From positions 91,326,668 to 91,390,667 of the forward strand of contig NC_088203.1 in assembly GCF_037126465.1 (NCBI RefSeq): a stretch of DNA of 64,000 nucleotides, written 5' to 3'. The notes under the pieces are model-generated. The model had not been told where the DNA came from. It was given only the letters and a program-made list of their open reading frames with translations, and ran no database searches. The position numbers were made by a program, and so were the translations under genes. Within the stretch, counting starts at the first letter, position 1. Every line of letters starts with the position of its first letter. Shown here piece by piece: positions 25,301-37,300 of this stretch. Source of the DNA: Ornithodoros turicata (taxonomy: Eukaryota > Arthropoda > Arachnida > Ixodida > Argasidae).

Positions 25301-28300
25301 AACATGACATCACTGATTGTGATGCTCGTCTCTGCTATGTTGGTTGCCAGCACCTGTAATGCAAACAATCTTCTGTACAAGGATTACGGCGTCCCTTTTC
25401 CCCCCTCTTGGTACGCCCATGGGCGTTTTTATGGCAACTATAGTGATCACAACGAGTCAAGCAAAGGTAGAGTGGTGGATCAGGCTAAAAAGCTAGGAGA
25501 TGGAAGTTAACGCAAGTATAAAATGAAGAATCATTCAGAAAGACCTACATTTATAATAAACTTGGACATACTTCTAATCTTCGAAGGCAGCAACAGAGAT
25601 GGGTCAACTGGTAGGTTTCCATAAGCATACACTGATATGTTGTTGACAATGACTTTCATAAGATGGAAATAAAATATCAACAGCTGCGCCCTGCATGTGC
25701 ATTCAGGAGTTGTTCAGGTAGAGGTGAGTGCCTTCTCTTGTGTCAGAGAGAGTTCCCCATCCTCAATAATAGCACTTCTTGAATTCCGTTTGAAAGATGG
25801 TATTCCACACTTTCCGACACTACATTTAACGAGATATACCGTATTTGCTCGCACATTGGACGCACCCCGACATTAGTAGCACGGCTGGATCGTCTCCCGC
25901 AGCGCTAGCCAGCCTATCGCGCAATCAACGAGAAGTAGCGCCCGGCGCCGTAGTGATGAATGACGAACGCGACAGACATCGAGGAGTATTTCGTCCACGC
26001 TTGACGTGGGAGAGTCGCGATGTTAGATTCCGGGGAGATCGTCGTAGATATCTCGGAACAAAACGGGAATTACGTGTACCTTAAGTGTTGGGTTCCAGTA
26101 TCCCCCCGCGTATTGAACGCACCCCCTTAATAAAGCGATGTTTTTGGGTAAAAAATGTGCGTCTTATACGCGAGCAAATACGGTAGTTTGCCTTGGTGCG
26201 GACAACCCCAGTGGCCCAGTCAGTTCGAATTAAGAGGGTTGCGACACTTCGTCTCAAGCTAGTATTGCGGATCAATGTAAAATGCTACTATTTGCATAGA
26301 TCTGAACTTGCATTCCAAGTTTTTTGGGAAAGAGTGTAATAGTAGAGGCGTAGAAAATCGGCACTGCGAGAACCGAAACTATTGCGGCTCTGAGGTCACA
26401 GCAGGCGTCTCTGACAGTGAGGAAGCGCGCGAGAGGTCATGTGCTTACAACTACCAATGGGAATGGCCGGAGCTCTGATTTCAAGTGTTTATATCTCGCT
26501 AAGTACGACACATAGAAACATAATTCTTTTTTCTCCAATAGTACTCCAGTGTGCAATACAAAGTGTGCACGACTTAATAAACAACATCTATCAAAGTCTC
26601 ACAACCCCTTTAATGATCATTCGCAGAACTGACCTTGTATCCTGAATGGGAATGTGGAAAGGAGTAACAGGGATGAGAATTTAATTTCGTGACAGTGCAC
26701 CTGTTCTGAGAGACAAGTCACACATTCCTGACACATGTTTCCGATGTTCAGTTTTTGTTTTCCTTTCTGGATCTAACAGCAAACTATCTGGTACCAAGGT
26801 GACCTGAACAGAAGACCTTTAGCTCCCGCTTTTGAATAAATTTTTACTCACAATTTTCCTGACTCCTGGTGCAGTTGGATTGAAGACAAGACGCTGCTCA
26901 GAACATTGAATGTTTGAGTGAAGCACGTACAGTACGTATCTGTAATAATAATGTCACACCATCAGAATGCATTATTACCAAAACAAAAAGCCAAAGACAT
27001 TAGTACAGTCGTCGTCCGATTTTTCGGACTCGGCTGGGATCGTGCAAAAGTCCGAATAAGTGGATATCGAGCAGTACGAAAAAACTAATTTCGTTTCAAA
27101 AGTCAACTTTATTAAGTACTAATGGGCCGGAAAAAGTTGTGGATGCTTTCTTAATGGCCAGTCTTCCATCTCTTGCCTGATAACATCGGCTTCTACTTCC
27201 ATCTACCTCTACATTCTACAGCTGCTACTTCCCGAAGCGATATTGTATACGGGCGAAAGTGCCACAGTCGCCTTCATTAGTTCCGAGTCTGACAGATGTG
27301 TGGGAAGACGGCAAGTCGTCGATATCCCGAACACATGGAGGGAACATATCGGGACAACTTTCTGCAACATTAGGTGTCGCCATTCCGCAAGTCGGCTTCA
27401 GCTAACGCCTGCGTGCTTTAGGTGAAGCTCGCTTTACTTTGCGGGAAGACAGGACGTGCTCGGCTTCGCGAAGCGCTCCGACAGGACTCCTTCACTCAGA
27501 GTATTGGAAAATGAACAGTCACTGCCTATTTTCTTGACTCAATTTTTTATATTTGGTTTCCTTGACCTCCGCGTTGCGTCATGCTCACGTGGTGAGCTGG
27601 CGACCGCGGGACGCGGGCTGGGCAAACCGTGTCAGAAATATCGAGCGACGGAGCTCTACGGCATCTGAAATTTTGGATGTTGTTATACATTAACTATATG
27701 GGGCCCGTGGCCGTTCCGCGAACGTGTTCGAATAATCGAGCATGTCCGAAAAATTGGGGTCCGAAAAATCGGTCGGCGATGTATTTCAACTGAGCCTACC
27801 ACAAAAGATACTACCTTTTGTCATTCGAGAACACCTTGTTATCGGACAAGATTTTCTCTTTGAGGCTGATTATGTCGTCATAGCCAGCCAGGAAGACCAA
27901 GACAGCACCTACAGCGAAGCAAAATAAACGTGAATCCTTGACGGCTTTTCCAGATGCCTGATGTTGGCTCTACCAACCAACCAGAGAAACGTTTACCTCT
28001 TCAGGCAAAATCAAATAAGTTTACTTCAAATGCCCAGAAACTGAACAATGGCCTTTAAGTTTCTGTAAATGTACAAGATGCTTCAATAGTTTCCGCGAGA
28101 TTTTTAATGCGTTAGCATTAGAAGCGCCGTTTCAAAGAAAAATGTCTGTGTCGATCCGGTCAAAACGTGGAGAGGGAAGTACGCCACGTGAGAGGGGAGG
28201 AGGGCAGTGGAGAGTTGAGAGTAAGGGAAAGTAGGGCATGGAGTGGAAACGATCTTGGCAGCGTGCCAAATATGCGGGCGAGTCCGAACTTGCTCGGCGC

Positions 28301-31300
28301 CGAAAGCTGGCAAACGAGACGGAGGAAGAGAGGAAGCAGAGTTTCAAAATACGCCTCTGGCATGGAAGAAGGCTTGTGCCTCTGTTGTGGCTGTGTAGTT
28401 CGTAACAGTTAGTGATAGTTAGGGGTGGATAAGGGTGGATAAGGGTGGATAGGGGTGGATAGGGGTGGATAAGGGTGGATAAGGGTGGATAAGGGTGGAT
28501 AGTGGTAGTGCGTGGGTCGGGTGAATGGTAACGCATTTCCACTACATTAATTACATTAATCGTCCTTCAATTTTTTGTCTGCTTTTCCCAATGTCAACAC
28601 TGTAATGACACACACTTAAAAAGCACTTTGTTTATTTTCAGAGCAGTCCAAATATTAGAAATTCTATTCATACAACAGCCTGTTTTATCACAGAGATCTT
28701 TTGCACAATACATAATTACACAGCACAACTACGAGGTTGGTGTTGTCGCTAGCCTTTTCCCGAGCAGAGAAACTTCGTCTGACGTCAAGTTCGTATGTCT
28801 TATTCTATAGAACTACGCATTGCCAACTTGAGGCCATTACACTGAAGCCACAACTGTGCTCAGATTATTACAGAAAGCTCACCTTCTTCACTGCTCATGT
28901 GAACCTTCTGTAAGAGGCACATGATCAGGTCCAGGTCAGTGTTATCATCATCAAAGCTGTGGTGGTAGAGGTCCAGCAAGTCACGGTCTGCCTCACTCAT
29001 GTCGTGCTCTGACACTGCAACTGCGGGTTCGAGGCTCGAGAGGCCACACTGGCTTGTCAGCCTGAAGCAGGTTGGAGACATTTGTTGGTAACAAAGCAGG
29101 GGGTTATTGGCAGATCGTAAGAACTTGCGCACCTGCCTAATGATAGCGTGGCCGAGAGCGACAACAGTTGTTTCCCCGAAATTTCCTGCCTTTTTTTTTT
29201 TTAATACAGTAGAATCTCGATGATACGATCACGGATGATACGAATTTCGGGATGATACGAATTCTTTTCCGGTCCCTGCCGGAATGCCTATTCTTCCCAT
29301 GTATTCGAGTTCGGATGATACGAACGCGTTATCTTGCCTTTACGGGTGATACGAATGTGCCCAGGATGCGACAGAGGTCGTACCCCCGTGACGCGAGAGC
29401 ACGCGAGTCATGCTGCTCCTTCTTTCAAAAAGGGAGGGCGATCCCCACCACGAACTCCCTTACATCATGTAGCGCAATGCAAGCAATGACTTTCCTTTTG
29501 GTGGTGGTGGAGGAGATAAGATCGTAGGGATTGCACGGCCCGGAACCTTATCACCTTATCTCTGTTTTGACCTTTTTACCCCCCTCGCAACAATAAACCG
29601 CGATCCAGTGTGACACCGCTCTGGCGGTAAATAGCGACCAGAACACGTGGAACGAACATATCAGCTTGTGGCAACATTACGCGTCACCATTCCGCAAGTC
29701 GGCTTCACCTAACGCCTGCGTGCTTTAGGAGAAGCTCGCTTTAGACCACTGTCCCGCGACTCGCGGGGGAAAGCACGTGCTACGTCTTTTGAATCATCTC
29801 GCGTATTTGGGCAGCATTGGCCAAAAACGGAGACACAAAAGCGTTACGACCGACCTCTTTCACTGACAGTAATGGAAAATGAACAGTCACTGTCTATTTT
29901 CTTGCCTCAATTTTTAGTTTGGTTTAATTCGTTTCATACGAATTTCGGATTATACGAATTTTTTCCGCGACCCCGTGAGATTCGTATCATCGAGATTCTA
30001 CTGTATATATTTGTGATGGTAGGTGATGGCAAAAGATCAATGTTTAAAAGTTTGAATGTTTTCCAGTACTCTAGTTCTAACATCCCCACTGACTGCCTTT
30101 ATCTGAGCTGCGTAAGAAATTTTTGCTCTGTTTCTTTGAGCTTGTTGTTTGCAATGATTTTAACAGAATTTTGTTACTACATTGGCCTGCACAGTGGGAA
30201 AGACTCTGACACTGACTCAAGGACCTAAACTGTATCATCATTTGTCTCTGCATTAAATAATTCAATGAATCCGTTTTGCTAGAACACTATGTCAATAAGC
30301 CATGGTTACAAAAGAGCTAAGTAATGTTCTGCACAATTTTCAGAAGAAAAAAAAACAAAAAATAAAAACAATTGTCACATGATGAAAACTTGTGACAGAA
30401 ACAGACTTTTAAGAATTTTAGTGTGGACTTGGTTAAGCTTATCATCAACTTCACCAGTATGCACACCAGGAAGGAATGAACAAGAGAAAGAGAATATGCA
30501 CCTCCTCTACAAATCTGGATTAGAATAGGACCACTCTCACAGGGGCTGTACACAACCTTCATACTCCTAAAGCGAAAACAATGGTCTTCGTGAGCCACGA
30601 TGATGCAAGGAGCATGAAAGAATCACATAGTAATCTGTTTTCTTGCCTCTATTTCCCATTATAGCCGCAGAACAAATTTCAGAGTCCCTGAAGATCAGGC
30701 TCAGCCTTTGTCCCACAGAAAATTTCAGGAACTTGTACATATTGGGAGTACCATCAACTCACATGTTGGCCATGAGAACCTCCGCAGCTTCCTTCTGATG
30801 GAAGTGTTGTGCCCAGTCAAAAGCTGTCCAGTCATTGGATGCACGTGCTGTTGTGCTGGCACCCAGTGCTAAGAGTTCTTCCAGAACTTCGACCTTGCCC
30901 CTTCCAGCAGCAAGCATTAGAGCCGAAGCACTCGTCTCGCTGTGCTGGTGGTCGACTAAAAACCAAGGGGACAGAATCAAAGGCAGTACATACAAAAACC
31001 ATCTGTACAAAGAAGTACAAAACTAACTAAAGGCGCACTAAAATGCAAAACAACTTGTTCTGAGATGAAAGAGTTTTAGTATGCATTATGCATCCAAATG
31101 AATTTAATTGTTAATTGGCACAATCATTTGTCATGACAATGCTAATAGAAACATGCATGAAGAACGCCACAATCGGCGGCTGCCAATTGGATCCTGAAAG
31201 AGCAGAAATGGTGTTGAAAAAGCAGGCAATTGGGCAGCAGATTATTGGCTACTCGTGATCGTGTTTTGTACCCATGTGTTTTCAATGTAGTCCGTTCGTG

Positions 31301-34300
31301 GTCCTGTACAGGTATGCCACATCATGCACACTGCTGCATTTTTTAAAAACGACGTATTTAATTACCACTGGTAACATCAATGAGAAATGTTCCAAATGCA
31401 ATGAATCCACACGTCCCTCCACCAACGGCTAACGACTGAGACGCTTTCGCTGTATAGGTTGCACTACTTTTCTTTCTTTAAAAGTGAAACCACTTGTACA
31501 CACTGCGGTGCATCTTCACGACACAAGAAAGAGGTTGGTATGATCTTGACTAACTGAATAGAACTGAACAGAAATTACAATATGAACTTGTCGTGGGAGT
31601 TTTAGTGCTCCTTTCATTATTTGCGAAGACCATTAAGAATATGTTGCTTCGCTTTTGTCGTTATCGCGTGGAAAAGTTTTAAATTGCTGACCTGAGACAT
31701 TTTCTGACATGATATAATAGAGCAGTTGAGAGAAAGCTTCATCCGTTCCAGAGATCCAGGCATTGTGAAGTGCTTCATCCATTTCCGAGGTAAGGTGAGC
31801 ATGATCCTCAACACACTTGGAGTGCGAAGAGTTCAGGGACTCGCGCTGGGGAAAGACAAAATACAGATGCAGGGTTTAGTACGAACTATAAATAGAGCCT
31901 GAGGTTTTCGGGAAATATTTTTTTCTAAATTGGGGAGGGGGGGGGGGGGTAAAAATCGGATAAATAAACATGTGCTGTAAATTCACGCGAATTCAGGTGG
32001 AAAAGCTTCTGGTATGCTAACTTTGGGGAGAAATCAGGCTCAGCTGCTCGAACTAACTGTACTGGTTTGGTGCAAACGGTGATGCAACTGCATTTGCTTC
32101 CAAACAAGTTAGTGTGCATTCCTAGATGTCTCAGTGACAGCAATTTGACAGGTGAAAATCGGATTTCACCCTAAAAAGAGGCAACCTTCAGTTCGGGGGT
32201 GCAAATTTGGGGAAGAATCGGGTTAAACTGTAAAACTTTAGGCTCTAACTATAAAGCTCCAAACATAATCTCACCTGTTGGCTGCCAGGAGGCACAGATG
32301 TAGCTCCTCCTCCTCCTCCTCCTCCAGACTCGGGCGCAACGGAGGAATTGCTTGCACTCTCGGAGCACCACTTTGCCAGCTGCTGCTTCTGTGTCTGTGC
32401 TCTCTGCAGGCTCACCTTATTGTTCTGCATGGCTTGGCTCATATAATTGGTTCTGCCATACAGAAAGGCATGTCATTAGCACAAACGAGTCACTTCCTGA
32501 AATGGATGGTGCTCCTTACAAACGGAGTACATCTTCCAGAAAGTAAGTCTTCACTTCGTGAGTTCTTGTTGGGACTGGAAGGAAAGTGAAGGAGGGTGTT
32601 ATGCGATTACCCAATTCGTTGCTTTATAAGCTTACTCTCAATAACCGGGCACCCGCCAAAGTATTTGACAAACTGTTGAACGTCGACAGTCGCTGACATT
32701 AGCACGACCTTGAGGTTACGAAATTTGGGAAGGAGATCTCTCAGCACGATGAGCAGGAAGTCGCTGAAGCGATCTCGTTCGTGGACTTCATCCTATTTTG
32801 AAATGAGAACAATGCTGCCATATGCATCTTAAACACAGACCCTACGCTAATGCCATGAGGGGTCTAATAGCATGCAGAGCGGTCTTACCACAATCACATG
32901 AGTTACAGTGGCCATGCTTGCATCTCCACCCATTAATGTTCGCAGCAGAATACCGTTTGTACAGACAGTCAACAATGTCTTCGGGGAAACCCTGCAACGC
33001 AACGATGATGTAACGTGGCTGTTCCAGAATCAAATTCAAGAAACGGTGGTTACTACCTGTTCTCCAGACGAATCTGGTATCCGACAGTCTGCCCTAATTT
33101 TTCGTTTCGTTCCACCGCAATTCTTTCCGACACTGCCACTGTGGCCAACCTCCTCGGTTCTGTACAGATCATACGGCACGGCTGACCAGCCTCAGCATGA
33201 CGCTCCAGCAGATATTGTGGTACCTGCGTTGTGCAAGATAACTGAAGTTGCTAACGTCTGCAGCTGCAGTTTTTGGGAGGTATCAAATCAGACAGCTTAT
33301 CAGAAGTATACGAAAATTGCCTAGCCAGATCTACCCAGGTAAAAAATGTGGAATCACACCGATTCTACTTCTAAACATCTTTCATCTGAGTAGAGATATC
33401 TTTTTTTTTTTACATTTTGCAATACAACTATGCTTAGGCGCTGCCTCCTTTTCTCTCGCTGGACATACTGTACCCTGATGGCTTACCAGACCAAACCTGA
33501 AAGGAGTACAGAGGGCCACCCAAAAAAATTTCAGAGACGTCAGAAAATTTAAGACGTCTGATGAAAGTGTGTGTGCCATTATACCAGATAGCGCGAAAGA
33601 TTTTGATGTGAGCAGTTTGTTTCCCAGAAAAAAACTCACATAAACATGGCTCCGCGCGTTCACCCTTAACTCGCCACTCCAGCTATAACGAGGATGAGGA
33701 GGTATGATGCCACGTCACCGACGACGTGATAAGCAGAACTCGTTCTGGTTCGCCGGTCAGTGGGGGTCAGCGCCTTGTCGCTTTGCCGCCATAAACCAGT
33801 TCTGCCAGCTCTCCCGGAGAATTGGGGATACAAGGAGCGGCCGAATCATTACCGAGCCAGGAGAAAGGCTTTTTCAGAACCCCGAACAGCCGAGTAGCAG
33901 ACGACAGCGGAGTAGCAGACAACATTTCTCTAGGTCAATCAGCGAGCGTCCTCCTTATAGCGTCAGCGCGATGTTCCAGGCAGATAACAGGGAGGTACTG
34001 CTCCTCACCACCGTTGCGCACGGTCGCTTTTTGCGGCGTATTTTAAATTCAATTTCTCTGTGGTGTGAATTACTTCTCATGGTGCACCTTGCTGGCCCAC
34101 TTAACAATTTTATAGGAAGAAAACAGGGTGTTAAAAATGACTTCTGTGCTACTTTAGAGGTGCTCCTACGCGACCATGGCATGACCACGCTGACAGATAC
34201 GAACCTGTCGACCACCACAGCTGCACTGGCCGGTGTGCAGCGTCGCACGTTCTCCATGCGCCCTCTCCTTCCCTCTCCACTCACTGCGCCGCGCCCACAG

Positions 34301-37300
34301 ACAGACCACGCCGCGATTCTTCCGTACCGAGGAATCTAACGCTAAGGCATTAATAACTAAATTAGGAAATGTTAGTATGCTGTTACAAAGAACTACACTT
34401 CCTTGGACACTCCCTGTGTACACCTTGTTGTAATGACGAACATTCTACGCCCCAAAAGCACTGACTCGACACTCCACTCGAACGCCTCCTCGAGGCCAGT
34501 TCTGGACTTCATAAACCGACTTCAACTGGGGATGCTCCCCCAAGGCGAGGAAATCCTCCATGCTTTACTGGACTACCACGAGGTAGCATTTCTCTCCTCC
34601 ACTCACGGGAGCTGAGGCGGGGTGTCAAGTTGAGAGTCGTTAGGAATACAGCCTAACGGCTGTATTCCTGACTAATTTTGCCTAGTTTTGCCTCGGTCCT
34701 CGGACATAGTCACCCTCGCTTTGCTATAGCTCACCTGCGTAGTCTTCCCACAGCCTGTCTCTCCAACAACCAGCACAACTTGGTGTTGAGCCACAGCTGC
34801 CACTATGAGATCTTTGTACTGCCAAATAGGGAGGCTCTGACGAAATGACGTCAACGGCGAGTTCTCACACCGTGGGGGCACTTGCGGAATTCCACTGCTC
34901 AGTCGCCCGGTGGTACGATTTACGTCTCGCGCTGCAACATAAAGTACAGAACAGTGTAGTTCTTGAGGTCTGCAAAAGCCCACTGGCCCCAACAGAACTG
35001 GTGATGAACGGAGATCTTTACACTGAACATAAATTGAAAGAGAGAGTGAGAGAGATTATGGGTTTAATGGCACAAAGGCAACAAAGGCCATGGAGCACCA
35101 AAACCACGGTGAGTATGTGAGAGATGATGATGATGTGAGAGAGAGAGTGTGTGGTAGTTAAAAGCTATCTACAGGTATGAGCAATGAGATGGACCAGGAT
35201 AAGAGAGAGAGGAGGATGACGATAACAAGTGAGTAGGGCAGTTGAAAGCTATTTACAAGTGTGAGCGATCAGGTGATCCAGGATGAGACATTTACATAAG
35301 GAGTTCGGTGATATTGGATAAAAGCGGAGCAATACTTAACATCTACATCTGACTAACTAACCCACACATGGTCAAAAACTGGATGACATTATTAAACGTC
35401 ACAAGAGGAGTGTGAAAGCAGCGTGAAAAACAGCAGTCGTGTTTGTGCCTTGCCGCTGTTCTTTCACTATGATCTTGACACCACAGCCAATATATGGATG
35501 CAAAAGGCAGCATTGAAATTATAGCTGCACAACCAGGAAAACATTAATACACTATCACATGTAAATGGAGAGAAAATGTGATTGCGATTGCCACCGAAAA
35601 AGAAAGAAAGAAAAAAAAAAGCACTGACTTTGAGCGTTACCGATCCAAGTGTGTGTGCCTTAAACAACTAGGGAGTTTACTTTAGATAAGCTGTACCTCA
35701 AGCAAAATGAACGAAGACAACAAAAGACACTTTGCATTAAACGGTTTGCAAACAGTCGCTCTGCACAGAGCTTTGTGTGAGATACCACACTTCTCTCCAC
35801 TTGGAAGCACATGCAAAGAAAATCAAACAACAAGGCAAATATGTCATCAGTGAACATAGTACTGGTTTTAAAACATTTCTTTTCAGTTTCATACTGACAG
35901 AATAAATAGCAGTGAACAAGCAGCGCACTACACCGTCAACAGCAGACAAATCTGTCACTGTGAATGAGGCACATTGTCGGCCTGATGTCCACAGCAGTGT
36001 GGGAGTGGGGATGTTGCCTGGAGGGCATGAGGCCACACAGCGCTCGCCACAGCAGAATCTTTGCAAATGAAATTGCGCCGTAATAAAACCTGACTGAGCC
36101 AAAATATTTTCTGTGGATGTTTCTTACACACTGCTTGACAAAGGGGAGTGATTCTGAACCACCTAAGGTACCTTTTACAGGCCCTCAGAATGAGAGGACA
36201 AGTTTCTAGATGCTGTTCAGATCAAAGACCTTTCGTACACTTTAAAAGTCAGCAACAATCAATGTTCTTGCACAAGAGTGCATGTTGGCCTTCATTGACC
36301 AGCTCATCCAAATGATCAGTATGGAACCCTGTCCCTTTGTGACCATGAAAGCTATTTTGTTATGTGTGCAACATAAGTTCAACACAGAATCAGCAGGAAA
36401 CTTTAGGAAAGTTGTGAATGTCAAAGTCTAGTAGCTCACTTTCTTGGCCCAGGACTCTCTCACGCTCGGTTGGTGGCAGTAGGTCTTGCCTCTCCCTCGC
36501 ATTCACTGGAAACTTTTGCAGCAGCAACAGAGCATGCTGCCGTGCGAGACCTCCCATTGAGAATCCTGCATCAGCTTGAACTATTGTGGAACCTTCCTTC
36601 TTGTAGGCTGTTAAATACCGATTGGAACCTTTCCTAAAAAGGTGTAAGAACGTGTGAGACTGTGCAGAAAGGCCTCAATCAGTACACAATACGTTACGCC
36701 GGGTTTCCAACTTAGTCAACGGTAAACTTTATTCTGTTGTGTCCACTAACAGCGGTTGCCCCTCAAGGTGGTACACAGTAGAGCGCTGCACGGGCCTGAG
36801 TTTATGGACCGGACCTGGCCCGTACCCGAAGCCATGGAGTCTAACCTGAACCGGCCGGTGCCCGATGCAACCGGATCTTACCCGATCCTAGCCCGACCTG
36901 GCAGCTAGATGGGCAGGTTGGCGATGCGATCCGCCCACCAGGTTCAATCTTTATGGCAGAGATTCGTAACACAGCATAAGCCACACATATTTGGAACGTG
37001 CAAGCGCGTCCTTTGATGCAGTTTGTGCTTGTAGCAAAACATTGGTAAAAAGAATGACAATTAACCCGTTAGAAGCATGAATAATTTAATTACGAGACTT
37101 TCGTGCAGTAGTCTGCATTTCTTCAGGTAACCAAATACATGGTCAACTCATGAAAAAAAACGGCGGGGAAGAGAAGAAAAAGAGAGAGAGAAAGTGGGCA
37201 AGGGTTATACAAAAACCTCAGATGGCAGACGGCTTACAATGGGCACAAAATTTGGGGAAGCAGCTTTTTGTTTTTGTTTTTTTTTTTTTGGGGGGGGGGG

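Noticed and set aside
28421..28500. CRISPR-like array
   Set aside because: Units are contiguous 10-mers with no spacers, in a eukaryotic intron.
33704..34339. 211-codon plus-strand open frame
   Set aside because: It lies mostly in dispersed repeat R1; the frame is broken in the other copies and the end runs into unrelated sequence.
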